A DNA stretch of 64,000 nt from Selaginella moellendorffii (Eukaryota > Streptophyta > Lycopodiopsida > Selaginellales > Selaginellaceae): positions 756,264 through 820,263 of the forward strand of contig NW_003314345.1 of NCBI RefSeq assembly GCF_000143415.4, given 5' to 3'. Made by a program: the position numbers and the translations under genes. Positions within the stretch are counted from its first letter, which is position 1, and each line of letters starts with the position of its first letter. The notes under the pieces were generated by a model. That model was not told the DNA's origin. It saw nothing but the letters and a program-made list of their open reading frames with translations, and did no database searches. Below are positions 53,414 to 64,000 of this stretch, in pieces.

Positions 53414-54301
53414 TTACACTTCAGTGTTCGAAGCCCAGACAGGGATCTGCTCGTCACTTCTATACAAGACCAAGTTCCTATCATCCTGGAGCGCCAGAAT
53501 CGACGACACGAGCTTGTAGCCGGAGACAAAGGTGTTGGTCGCCCAAAAGCAGACCTCGTCATTGTCGATCACTAGATTCCCATCCTGCTGGACCAGCAGG
53601 AAGCAGCCGCTTCCCTTGTCACTGGTCGGGGAGGCCCAGATCCTGTCGGCTCCAGCGTAGAGCACGGCCTCGCAGCTTCGCTCCATGGCGAGCCTGTATA
53701 GTCCGTTTGGAGACGAGAGAGCTTGGGTGGCGAGAAGCTTGGAGTATAAGCGCGGCCTTGGGCCGCTCTGGATCATACTGCCGTAAGGAAAGCAGGTGTA
53801 GGGGAAGGAATCGATGCGCTGCAAGGGGGGAATGCTGCTGCTGCTGCTGCTGCCTGGATCCAGCGATTCCTCGACGGCGTACTCCATGCCGAATCGCCCG
53901 TCGATGGCAGTGATGAAGCTGTAGCCCCAGGCGAAGAGGGAATTGGCGACGGCGTCGTGGAGGTCGCGGAAGGCGCTGATGAGCATGAAGCCGGGCATGG
54001 TGTTGTCGGCGGCGGGCGTGGCGTGGCAGTCGCTGGTGAAGAACCAGAGGCGGAGGAAGACGCGGTGGCCGTCGACGGTGATGGTGTCGGAGAAGGAGCG
54101 CGGGGCGTGGGGCGTGTAGGGGATGTTGCTGACGAGCGTGGCCAGGGCGCTGCTCACCAGGACGCGGGAGTTGCTGGCGATTGCGCGGGGGATGCCGCGA
54201 TCGAAGATCTCCGGGTAGCCGGCGCTGCCATCCAGGAGCAGCGCGAGGAGGACGACGAGTACGAGGAGGGATGTGCACGCTGGGATTGGCAGTGCTGCCA
54301 T
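53414..54301 (-). CDS. Secreted protein with C-terminal bulb-type lectin domain
   Basis: Single exon, 295 aa from ATG 54301; the frame extends further upstream only through a TTG. That ATG gives a signal peptide of about 27 residues (MAALPIPACTSLLVLVVLLA...). The middle part (about 28-165) matches no family I know. Residues about 190-295 carry a mannose-binding bulb-lectin-like pattern: NGLYRLAMERSCEAVLY, then QQDGNLVIDN and ALQDDRNLVLYRSDEQIPVW. There is no membrane segment or kinase. It is likely apoplastic. Confidence 0.8.
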   Translation of the reverse strand: MAALPIPACTSLLVLVVLLALLLDGSAGYPEIFDRGIPRAIASNSRVLVSSALATLVSNIPYTPHAPRSFSDTITVDGHRVFLRLWFFTSDCHATPAADNTMPGFMLISAFRDLHDAVANSLFAWGYSFITAIDGRFGMEYAVEESLDPGSSSSSSIPPLQRIDSFPYTCFPYGSMIQSGPRPRLYSKLLATQALSSPNGLYRLAMERSCEAVLYAGADRIWASPTSDKGSGCFLLVQQDGNLVIDNDEVCFWATNTFVSGYKLVSSILALQDDRNLVLYRSDEQIPVWASNTEV

Positions 54302-55029
54302 GGACAGCAAACTTTTGGATTCCTTCCATAGCTTTTTAACTTGGACAGACTGAATTATTTGAGCGGAACATTTTTGCAAAATGAATATTCCTTGGTGTTC
54401 TAACTTTTTGCAATAATTATAGACTTTACTTTATGAAATATATAATTGTTAAATGAAATTTAAAAAAAAAACATGATTTTTATAAAGTATAATAACTTAT
54501 CATTGCCGGTGCTTTTAAATAAAGATCCACTCGGCATGCAGAGAAGATGATTTATTTTCTCCTGATGGTAGTTCATGCTTACTCATTAAATTCCTGTATT
54601 TGAAAGACATGGTTAAGAACTTAGGCGAGGAAAGTACACTTTCCAAACTATGCAATAACCTTGTTTCCTGTTTCAAACGCAAACAAATTGAAGGCCCAGG
54701 TAGAAGAAAAGCTCACTTCAAACAAAATATGGAGGCAAGGAAATTTTAACGCCCGCAATCCTGCTCCGTGTTTATCAATTCTATGCATCTTCTTTTCATC
54801 TCCTTGTAGGCTGTGAAACAAAACGTAACGTTTGCAGCTGAAAGTACTTGAAGCTTACTCAATCAGTGTCGACGATTGCTTTGTCATCGCAGTCAAACGC
54901 TACAATCGTATGCTCTCCGGCTGTTGGAACTTATTTGCGACAAGTTTAGTAACAATGGTGTGAGCAACACGATCAAACTGAAAGGGAAATATGGTTCAAA
55001 TGACCATAGGCATTGCTGAGTTCTTTTAG
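54302..55029. other. Intergenic, with weak RCC1 pseudogene tail
   Basis: AT-rich on the left. On the minus strand near 54.88-54.92 kb, sequence reading TIVAFDCDDKAIVDTD may be the decayed end of the RCC1-like gene. Nothing firm. Confidence 0.35.
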
Positions 55030-56350
55030 TCACCTCCCTCCAGGCAAAACTTGTCCTTGCTCATTGCTCATTGTCACCCCACGCATAAACGTCACCTTAT
55101 GATGTTAAGGCTACAGCATGACGAGCTCCCGCACTTGCCTGGACAATATTGTCATTTTCAAGCGCGCAAACCAGCTTTGAAACAAGGATGTTATCTTGAG
55201 TGTCTGACCCCAGTGACCATGCCCCAACTATAGCAAGCAAACTCGTAAGCTCATCCTAGTTCATGTATGCAAAACAGTAAAACTCACTGAAAAACGCTGG
55301 CCATCTGAATCAATGGCCATGGTATAGTCCGCACCACAGAGAACCTGAGTGAGCAGGCGATCACTGAGAGCCGTGACGGGCACCGGCTGCAAATGCTTCT
55401 CAACGCTTCCACAGCCAATCTGCCCATACTTTCCTCGTCCCCAGCTAAAGAGCGGCAAACTTCTCAAACTTGTTGCCTCGATGAAGTTCCTGAGTACAAC
55501 ATACCTGACCCTCAACTGTCAAAGCGCAGTTGTGATTGTCACCGTAGGCGATTAGCAATGCTGCATATCCATGGCATTCTAGTTTTCTGTCTAGCTAACA
55601 CAGACAAATACCTGGACGATTCCCAAGCCCCAAAGGCTGTCAACAATAACCGGCGCGCCGAAGCTTTCCGTGGCTCCGTGACCGAGAGCACCAAACATGC
55701 CTTGTCCGAATGAGTAAACGTCCCCGCTGCCTGCACAGAAGTATAAATCTCATCAACCTTGAGCCATTTTACCTGTGAGAGCGAGTGTTCGGCCAGAACC
55801 ACAAGCAACACGGACAAACAGGAGTTCGCGAGATGAAGCGAGGCAGCGGGCTGTTAAAAACGCCAGCCGCATGGAGCTGGCCAAACTCTCCACATCCCCA
55901 GGAAACTAGCGAGCCAGTGTCTGAAACTCAAAGTTTAAGCTAGAAGGAACTCGAGGGAAAAACAAAAGATACCAGTCACAGCGACAGTGTGACCGTGAGA
56001 AACAAGTGAAGTATCTAGCGTTGAACCTCTCACAGGAGAGAATTCACACCCGGAAGATTTCGTTCCAAGCCGTCCGGAATCGTTCGAGCCAGTTGTGTAG
56101 AGTTCCCCTTCGTCTAGAAACAAAGAAACAAAAAAAAAAGGAGGATCGCCCGAATCACTCATTCTCACCTGTTAGAAATGCCGTGTGATAATCACTGGGC
56201 GCAATGTGTACCACGTCCTTGTGAGCGAGGCTGCTGGTCCAAACGAAAGTGCTGCACTCGATGATCTTAGTGACAGTGGGCGACGCGCCAGAGAACAAAA
56301 TATTAGGGTTTATAAGGACATGGACTGGGGGAGTTTTGCGCTTGTCCAAG
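55030..56350 (-). pseudogene. RCC1-repeat protein pseudogene
   Basis: Minus-strand exons with GT-AG borders encode successive RCC1 blades: TSSLAHKDVVHIAPSDYHTA, GELYTTGSNDSGRLG, GSLVSWGCGEFGQL, GDVYSFGQGMFGALGHG, LFSWGRGKYGQIGCG and, further on, GDVYAWGDNE. One base is lost or gained in the exon near 55.83 kb: PLPRFIS and VRVACGSGRTLALT are both RCC1-like but in different frames. A TAA interrupts the last blade near 55.1 kb. Parents of this type are beta-propeller proteins, often guanine-exchange or chromatin factors. It abuts the TAD1-like remnant head to head. Confidence 0.8.
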
Positions 56351-56419
56351 AAAGGGGTGAATACACAGGTCTCGGAGCATTCCTTAGATTAGATGGTTTA
56401 CACGGTTGTAACGATTGAT

Positions 56420-57600
56420 TGCATTGGGAACTAGGACCAAATGCCTCAACGCAGCCTGCCATGCCGAAGTGAGCGCTAGAAGAACATTGCTCAAGTAAGT
56501 TATCCCGTTGTTCCTCATATATATTGCAGGCGTTCCTACGGGTTTTTTTTGGTAGATGAGGGGCAAGATTCCCGAGTTTTTCAAGAGGGATGATAATGGC
56601 AAACTGCGCATGCATCTCTACATCAGCCAGTCACCTTGTAAGTCTTACTATCTCTTTGATCATCCACTCTCTCTTTGACCATCTGGTTCTTCCACTCTAT
56701 CTCTTTGATCATCCGGTTCTTCCATACTATCTTTGATCATCCGGTTCTTTCTACTTGATAGTGGAGACGCATGCATCTTAGGAGTTGATCCTGGGGCCGG
56801 AGAAGACGATCACAGTGTTTTTTGCTGCACGACGGTGGCAAAGCTGGTGTCTACACAAGTTCACTCGGAACAAAGCCTGCAGACAATGGCCATGCTTAGG
56901 CGAAAGCCTGGCCGGGGAGATGCCACTTTCTCTAGGAGTTGTAGCGACAAGATCGCAAGATGGAACGTTTTGGGAGTTCACTCCTGGATCAAACACTGTA
57001 TGTAGGAGCTCTCTTGTCCTTGTTCCTCAACGAACCAGGATACATCTCGACGGTTACTGTTGCTAGGAGCACGAAAGCATCGTGTGCTCAGTGGCACGGA
57101 ATCTAGAAGCTCCTTACAGACTCAACCAGGTAAGACTTTGTGAAATGCTTTTGTAATCCTCGTATGCAGCCAGTGATTTGGCTCGCACCAACACCTCCGG
57201 AGGATTACATGCTCTATCCAAGTGGATTGCCTGCGGGTTTGGCTTTCACTCCGAGGCAGCATATGTGATGCTATCGTTCCCTGTTAGATATTCGATCAGC
57301 TGGGACTCGTCCGGCCCCACTAGGTTGTGATTAGAACAACGGGAAGGAAGCAAGGCACTGCGGGCAAAGGAGCGTTGTTGCTAGCTACAGAATCAAAGCT
57401 CAACAGGTTAGACAAAGAAGAAGATCACTCCATACTGAAAAACTTTCGTTTTTCTTCCTCAGGAAGTCACTGGGGAGATCATTTAGACACCTGTTGACGC
57501 ATTTCTTCCCTGGCTAGCAACTACTTGGAGTGCAAAGTAAAGCATCTTAGTCTTCTGACTCACAGCTTCTTAACTTTCTCTTTCTTTTTTATTTTCTTGA
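56420..57600 (+). pseudogene. tRNA-specific adenosine deaminase (TAD1/ADAT1-like) pseudogene
   Basis: In order on the plus strand, in changing frames: ALGTRTKCLNAACHAEVSAR (deaminase His-Ala-Glu centre, with the usual residues before it deleted), FFKRDDNGKLRMHLYISQSP followed by GDACILG (the P-C-G-D-A zinc site split by an intron-like gap), [20 protein letters not shown] with NVLG, GALLSLFLNEPGYISTVTVA, then VIRTTGRKQGTAGKGALLLA. These are signature blocks of the enzyme that makes inosine at position 37 of tRNA-Ala. At least four frame changes and in-frame stops separate them, so it looks dead unless the assembly has errors. A TCTTTGATCATCCGGTTCTT repeat lies inside at 56655-56750. Confidence 0.8.
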
Positions 57601-57659
57601 AAGAGATTCTTTTAGATGGCTAAGTTGTTTTAGCTTTGTGACAGTTAGATGAGACACAA

Positions 57660-58320
57660 TGCCTCCATCAGCCTTGTAGATAAGTTATTTATCTTCCATC
57701 AAGCTGGAAAAACCTCGTCATCTAAGACTATTGGATCGCTTGAAGCCACCATCACGGGGAACTTGGATCACTGTCACAACCTTGGAATTCTTGAAACTGC
57801 CCAGATATTCTTCTGGCAGCTCACATGGCGGAATAAAATCTTGTCATTGCTCACTCGCCAGCTGGAGTGCCTCCCATGACTTCTTGCCACATTCGTATAT
57901 CCGCCCGATATACAACGATTTGGCCCTGTTGGCTTTGTAGATCCGGTTGGACCCTTGCAATGTCCGCCACTTCCTGGGAATGATCTTGTGTTGAGTCGCT
58001 CCTATCACTCGAGCTCACAACCATCTTGTTGCGATCGACAACGAGGGTCATATGGTCTCCAGTGATGGGAGAGGATCCAATAGATCCTCCACCAGATTGT
58101 ATACCTTGGTGTCTGGTTCCTTGCTCTTATGGTTGCCACCCCCGACGTAGAGCTGACCATCCATAGCTCCGGACACAGTCAAGGATACAGCATTGGTGCC
58201 ATGGCGCTCCATCAATTTGCATGTGAGTCAAAGATGCTAACTGATTTCCCAATGCCCCAGGAGAAGTTTAACAGTGATTCCTCTGCACAGGGCTTGGACT
58301 TGTCGTCATGACGCATAGAA
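57660..58320 (-). pseudogene. Kelch-repeat-like pseudogene
   Basis: On the minus strand about 58190-58060 reads SGAMDGQLYVGGGNHKSKEP and continues to YNLVEDLLDPLPSLET, resembling one kelch blade. It meets TGA, and the following sequence (VVYRADIRMWQEV) is in another frame. It is probably a remnant of an F-box/kelch gene; only about one blade is convincing. Confidence 0.4.
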
Positions 58321-58324
58321 TTTA

Positions 58325-60948
58325 GGAGCAGCCTTGCTGTTTAATATAAAGAGAGTGGTTATCAAATTTGGGCATGCTTCAAAACCCTTCCAAAAAATAT
58401 TCTCCCACTTGAGAAAGTGAAGCCATCACTTTCCTTATCTCTTAGCTCAGCAACAGCGATGTCATTATTTTACCTTTTTCCCTCTGGATGAGATCTCTTT
58501 CTCTTTTTCTTTTTTCAACCACTAGTTTGTTGGTACAGCATATATAAAATATCCAAAATTGTCCATTTGAAAACCGCAGATCTTTCGTGGTTGCTAGAAT
58601 ATATATTCACTCTGAGCCAAAAGCATCCACTTGTTTATAATAGTTCCACTTCAACTCATTTGTTGTCATGCTACTGTTCTTTGCTCTCTTTATATTTTTT
58701 TATTTTGTTTCCAATGGATGAAGATCAGATTAATACACATTTCTTCTTTCTCTTTTTCTTTTTGCACACAGTAACTGAACCACTAGTTTGTTGGTTGGGT
58801 CACATTACAGCATATATAAGATACTCAAAATTATCCATGTACTTTTCGTTAGGAATCTTTCTTGATTGAGTCCCCATAGTTGCTAGAATGTATATTCACT
58901 CTAAGCTATCCACTCATTTATAATAGATCCACTTGAACTCATTTGTTTCTTACTATATTCTACTGTTTTTTACTCTCTGTCACTATCAAACCACGGGATT
59001 CAAGCTTAACTAGCATTTAGAACACCCAAATTAGATTAGATTAGTTATCATTTTTCTTCTTTTCTTTTATCTTTATGCAAAGTGTTTTTGGCTACAATCT
59101 TCATTAGAACAATGTCTTGCTCATATGTTTTATTATTCTTGCAAACAATTGTCATAATGTCTTGAGTTTAGGCTTCTTAAGGAATTATTCAACTTAATTC
59201 TATTCAAACCTAAAGAATATATCTAAATTTATTTACAATTTATCACACTTCCTTATAAGTTTAGACCTTCGTGAACAAAAGTTAAAAATTATAACTTTCC
59301 CATTTGACACCCTATCTCTCAAGTTTGTCAATTTTTTGACAATATTGCTAAAAATGCTAGTGAAGTAAGTCTCTCAAACTATCCATGTTATATAACATTT
59401 TTTATTCATTACATTTAACTTAATGCCAAAATTATTCTCTATATAATGTCAGTTTATCTTCAAGAGAAGGGAAGACAATAACAGACTACTAATAAAAACA
59501 AAAGAAAAAAATAAGAATGATTAACTATAAAACATTTAACACTTTTAACTTATTAGTATGAAGTATTTAGAAACTAATATAATCCAACCGCAAACTAATC
59601 TAGAAGATGAGTTAATGTTAATTTTAGATGCCATATGGCAAGTCTTGGATTCAAATCCTATGAGCACACTTATGAGATTTGAATTGCATGGTAGACAATA
59701 GTGGCAAAATATACTTTAGTAAATATAGAAGATAGTGACATTCCCCTCTTTAATGATAAGCATCAAGTGGTAACTAAAAAGGTGTTAAACTTGAGTTGAG
59801 GGGATATGACCAATGGAAATCCACAAGCATGAGTAAGATAAGAATATGATCACTAAGAAAATCTCAAGTTAGTCAATTAAATAATAAAGTTTGTAGTATT
59901 AATATTGATGTCAACCACCTCAAACTTCAGCTTATTAGCAATGATCTTAGGAGGATATGGTGGTGGAATATAAGTAGGATTAAAAAGCTTATGATACAAT
60001 TTTAATAAAAAAACATAGAACACTAAATGAAATGGAGGAAGGTTGAGTTGGTAAGAATCTCAAAAGCATGAGAGAGCACAGAAAAAAGGATATAAATATT
60101 AATAATTCTGCTTGTTATACAAACATATGGTTTTTCAATAATAACAAAGAAGCTAAACTTGAAATTCATCTGAGAAAAAGGATTAAATTAATGAAAACAA
60201 TTTACAATATAGCAATTAGTAATTTAGGCATAAAAAAAAGTGATGATGAACTTCCATGTGAAGATAATCTAAGACACAACTATGCAATTTAAAGGTTTTT
60301 TTTATCCAGTCTTACAGCTATCATAATAATTAAATCATTGGTAAAACCAAAAGTTGGAGAAAGTGAATATGAACAATGAAAATAAAGCAAAATAATTTTT
60401 AAAAAGCTTGGGAAATAGATAATAATGTGAAAAGAGCAAGATGAAGAAGATGTTTTGATGGAGGAACTCTTTAGAGCTGATCAAAAGGAAGGTCATGTTA
60501 TAAAAAGATCCAATAAGAAGTGTAAAAAGGACAATGCCAAATTTTTTTATGATAATGTCATTTGACAAAGAGTGATAAAGAATATAATTTGCATCCATTG
60601 CATTGTTGGTGCAACATGAGAAAAAACATGTTTATATATTGTCCATAGGTGTGTGGTTCTTTCATTTTCTTTGAATCTGAAATAAAGTGTATATCATGAG
60701 GTGGGATGCACAGAAGTCTTACGAAAGTTTCCATGGCCAGCCAGTTGGTTTGTTCTTACTAAAGTAGAGAGATATGTTATAAAAGTTGCTTGGTTTTTTA
60801 AATTACAACCAGTTCCAAGAAAATTCTCCCTGGAACTTATGTCTGATATAGCGTAGTACATAGGGCTACATGGATTCTTTCTCATATTTATTTATTACAT
60901 GTTTTAAATCTTTTATGTTTCTCGTAGAAACACACAGAGGATAAATGA
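58325..60948. other. Long AT-rich intergenic region
   Basis: About 2.6 kb with no gene recognised. Two diverged direct copies of about 0.3 kb are visible: both near 58.50-58.62 and 58.75-58.93 read TTTTTCTTTTT, then CCACTAGTTTGTTGG, CAGCATATATAA and TATATTCACTCT. The remainder is A/T-rich. Confidence 0.5.
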
Positions 60949-62403
60949 CTAGCTAGAACTATTATTACGGTTTATAGCAATAGCTCTCTCTCCTTCGAAC
61001 AATCTCTTGTGGACTCTAGCAAACACAGATGGCTGCGGACCGCAACTGTTGTCAGTTGTCTTGAAGTTGTCAAAATCCAAGCCGACTTTAGCAGCAGCAA
61101 GCCGCAGCTCGGGGAAAATGGACTTGGGGAGGCTTGAACTCCGTGTGTAGACGACAGCTCCACCATATCCGTCCCATGCATCGTTGGACCCATTGTAGTA
61201 CACGAACATGTAGTCGTCAGGTTGCTTGTTGAGCCGGGCGGAAACGATGAACCTACGGAAGAGCCACCAATCAATCCGTCAATTGCTCATTCAGAATCCG
61301 CAGCTATGCTGTCAATCGCGCACCGGACCTATGCACACGGAAGCTTTGGAAGATTGCGAAACACTCACCAATCGTCTTTGTAATTGAGGTACTCGTTATC
61401 ATGATTGGAGAGGACACCCGGGCGTTTGGGATTACTCTGCACGAAATTTTGTATTGCGTTGCGTGTGATGAAGCCGCCGTCGGGGGTGGTCACCCTCCAC
61501 GTCAGTTTTCCGGTGAGCTTGTGGGGACTGGCCGAGAACTCATGAACTTGGCAATCGTAGAGATCGAACAGGGGGTTGAGACCGCTGGTAATATACCATG
61601 TGCCTGTGAAGTCTTGCGTGTTGAACTTTTCCACCAGAGCGCAGTCTGGAGGTACCGGGTAGGAGCCGTCGTTGGCACTTTGAGGGATGCACTTTTTTTT
61701 GCTCAGGAGGCATGTGTTGAATTCCTCTACGACCTTGTTCTGGAAAATGTCTCCGCATCTGACCTATATTCCGGTACAAAACGAGAGAACAGAAACATAG
61801 TGAGAAACTTGATCCGAGGAAACCTGTATAAAATCAAATAATACTTGGCAATTCAAGTCCCCTGGACTGCAAGTTTCCAGACAAACTAAATTGGCAGCGC
61901 ATGAAGGATCTCCCACGCATCGAACCAGCTCGGATCTGAAGAACATGCACAACTATGAGATCAGGTGGATTCAAAATAAACAATGAAACCCAACAAATGA
62001 GAAGTGGAACACAACAGCACCTGCATCCACTCAGAAGACATTTCCATGTTTTTTGAGCAGTCTCGATGTCCAGAGCTCCAGCACGGTTTGCTGGGTGCAA
62101 GAGCAAACATGCCCCCAGGAGCAAGCCCCATGCATTGACTTTGAATCCCGGTCCGGTACTTGTCGTTGTTACATTCTTCACACTTCGGACAAGCGGGGGC
62201 GGAGCCGTGGTACTGGCAATCATCTGCTCGTTCTTCTTCCCGCATAGCAGGTTACTACTCTTCACATTCGGCCCAATACTTGTTGTTGCTACTCTTCGAA
62301 CAAGCCAGTGCGGAGGCGTTGTAGTGGCAAACATCTGCTCCTTCTTCTCCCCCTTCCAGCCGCAGCTACTCAAGTTGTAAGCGACCGCCTTGCAGTGATA
62401 CAT
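60949..62403 (-). CDS. VDE: Violaxanthin de-epoxidase
   Basis: Four exons: 62403-62021, 61935-61845, 61763-61369 and 61252-60949; introns 85, 81 and 116 bp; product 390 aa. The frame is also open upstream to an ATG at 62646, which would add 81 residues; the 62403 start is preferred for transit-peptide length. A bipartite plastid/lumen signal ends in ACLLLHPANRAGA. The Cys-rich domain (CLLSGCRSELVRCVGDPSCA onward) precedes the lipocalin-like core: FTGTWYITSGLNPLFDLYDC, WRVTTPDGGFITRNA, NHDNEYLNYKDDW and NDAWDGYGGAVVYTRS. It acts in the lumen at low pH, converting violaxanthin to zeaxanthin with ascorbate. The C-terminal Glu-rich tail of typical VDE is missing after KRLFEGERAIA. Confidence 0.93.
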
Positions 62404-62767
62404 TTCAGGAAGCCTCCGCACAGGACCGACCTGAGATGGACGTGCGCGGGGTGCTCTTCCTTCCTCCTTCCACAGGGGTACAAAGTCCGTGTACGCAGCT
62501 GGTTTGGTCCGAGCTGCGTACAAGCCTTGCTGTGTACGTTTCTCGGACAAAGTCTTTTTCTCGATATGACATTTGGGTCCTGTGGGCCATTTTAAAAGCC
62601 TGGGACATTCCACCCGCCAAGATTCCATGTGATTCAAAAAACGCACGTTTTCTAAAGGTACGATAGTTTGAAGACCTGGTGTCAGCTTTATAGGGCCGAT
62701 TTGCAGTCGCTTTTTTTAATAAATAATAGTAGTAAAAAATCTTTTTCGTGGTGCTACAATCAATCTA

Positions 62768-63886
62768 TTATTTTTTAAGCTGACGACTTGACACCAGCTT
62801 CTCCAGCTCCACTTCTCCACCCACCGCTTCCAGTTCCTATCAGGGCAACGAATCCGTCAAAAATTTCGTTTCCATCTCTCACTCACCTTTAGCCCCAGGA
62901 ACAAACCGTACGGAACGCCATCAAACAGATTGGCATGGTGAATCTGAGGTTTGATGCTGAATCTAGAGCTGAATGATTTATGGACAAACCTGGTGAGCAG
63001 CTGCTACCTTCTGGAAGTATGGCACATCGGCCAGTGGGCCAACTGGAAACCTTTGGTGCACCAGGCCGTCGTGAACAAACATGTAGGCCATCCCGAAGAT
63101 GGTGATGCCCAGGCCCTGGAATGCAATATTTTCAAAGCTACAAGAAATACTTCTATTACTTACTGCTCCAAAGCACAGACCAGGAAGGAGTCCTTCGTGG
63201 GAGAATCCGTAAGACATGAGAGCTATAGCAGGGACTGCGTTCACAATGGCAAAAACGTCGTTGAGCTCGAATGGACCTTGGCGAGGAACATGATGAGACT
63301 GTTGTAGAGAGACTTGTGGCAATTAACTGTCGGAAAATTTGTGTGTGCGTTACCTTGTGCATGCTCCACAAGCAAGAGTGCCATAGCGCTTTGTGTGCCC
63401 ATCTAGCCCAAAACTCCATGCCCACCTGAGATTCGAGAAACAGAATAAAATCAATCTTGAACAGCAGCTTTGAACATACTCACAGCTGCGCCTAATGCCA
63501 AAGACACGGTACCAAGGATTTCCAGAGCAGGCAATTCACTGCTGCCTTTCTGAACATAGTTAAAGATTTCTCTTTTGTGATCAAGCCTATGTGTGTCAAA
63601 GTTCACATACCTCCTGCATTTGCCACACGAATCTGTAACACGCAGCTCCAATGCTGAGACCGCCGATCAATGTGCTTGAGGCAACAGCAGCGAACAAATA
63701 TGTTGTGCGCGCTGCTTTCTTCTTCTTTGTTGCATCTTGCTTCTTGCAAGTACGAGATTGCCCATCCTCCGACATTGACGCACCCAATACAATCGCTTTC
63801 AACTTCGGCCTTCTCAGAGATTTGCGCAATGGCGGCAAAGAAAGGAGCCCGCGAAGATTGAACGACGAACAAGGCACTAGCGCCAT
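62768..63886 (-). CDS. CHYB: Beta-carotene 3-hydroxylase (non-haem di-iron)
   Basis: Seven exons: 63886-63611, 63549-63484, 63425-63354, 63298-63164, 63115-62990, 62943-62887 and 62836-62768; product 266 aa. The first ATG in frame opens a basic, Ser-rich transit peptide; the frame continues upstream only through a TTG. Conserved parts are YRFVWQMQE, VGMEFWARWAHKALWH, PFELNDVFAIVNAVPAIAL and GLGITIFGMAYMFVHDGLVH. The iron-binding His motifs are present: HKALWH, HKSHH, HDGLVH and HQIHH. The enzyme sits in plastid membranes and hydroxylates both rings of beta-carotene to give zeaxanthin. The final short exon is Glu-rich. Its stop is 364 bp before the VDE start on the same strand. Confidence 0.93.
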
Positions 63887-64000
63887 CGAAGCTGCCAATT
63901 CAGATAAACCTAGCGTTCCGTACAAGACTAGAGAACAGTATCCTGGACTCAACACGTGAGTTGCGAATCTCAGGAACTGTAGCAGCAATTTGAAAAAAAA

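Noticed and set aside
58567-60600. Hydrophobic frames in the 58.5-60.6 kb AT-rich region
   Set aside because: Phe/Leu/Ile-rich translations arise from T-rich DNA; no motif, no homologous blocks.
61834-62646. A 270-residue single-exon reading of the first VDE exon
   Set aside because: It reads through the intron after the SGC codons; splicing at 62020/61935 restores the conserved Cys-rich VDE domain in phase.

Overview
This looks like nuclear DNA of an early-diverging vascular plant, most likely a lycophyte such as Selaginella. Evidence: multi-exon genes whose introns are mostly 48-75 bp, PPR proteins in number, plant wall glycosyltransferases (GT47), a G-type lectin receptor kinase, BAHD acyltransferases, a clade-D-type PP2C, a plastid-targeted TPR protein, and the xanthophyll enzymes violaxanthin de-epoxidase and beta-carotene hydroxylase. 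The species is an inference from gene style; no marker gene was compared.

Layout. 0-7.6 kb: two GT47 exostosin-type genes in tandem, separated by a duplicated and broken GT47 3' end, then a PPR gene. 7.9-24 kb: a G-type lectin receptor kinase (minus) and its upstream block, cut by a 4.8-kb Copia retrotransposon (140-bp identical LTRs, TSD ATCCT). That Copia is itself cut inside gag-pol by a 7.5-kb LTR element with no coding capacity (1,721-bp LTRs, TSD CGTGC). 24-26.2 kb: AT-rich, no gene seen. 26.2-28.5 kb: a second, decayed copy of the kinase ectodomain and upstream block, which preserves the empty Copia target site. 28.5-30.6 kb: an LPR-type multicopper oxidase. 31-42 kb: a graveyard around one intact BAHD acyltransferase gene, holding two broken BAHD copies, several shards of the multicopper oxidase, a carboxylesterase fragment, and a PP2C copy with an internal inversion. 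43-48.1 kb: an AVT-type amino-acid transporter, an intact PP2C, a MOS11/THO1-like mRNA-export factor, and a small lysine/glutamate-rich gene. 48.2-54.3 kb: a PPR protein made of consecutive 31-residue repeats, a small heat-shock protein, a plastid TPR protein and a secreted bulb-lectin protein. 55-58.3 kb: decayed RCC1-repeat, tRNA adenosine deaminase (TAD1-like) and kelch-like sequences. 58.3-60.9 kb: AT-rich, no gene seen. 61-63.9 kb: VDE and CHYB, same strand, back to back.

Functionally, the two right-hand genes act in one pathway: CHYB makes zeaxanthin from beta-carotene, and VDE regenerates zeaxanthin from violaxanthin during photoprotection. The left and middle of the window are shaped by local duplication, inversion and retrotransposon insertion. 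Exon boundaries were worked out by hand from splice signals, reading phase and family similarity; no transcript evidence was available.
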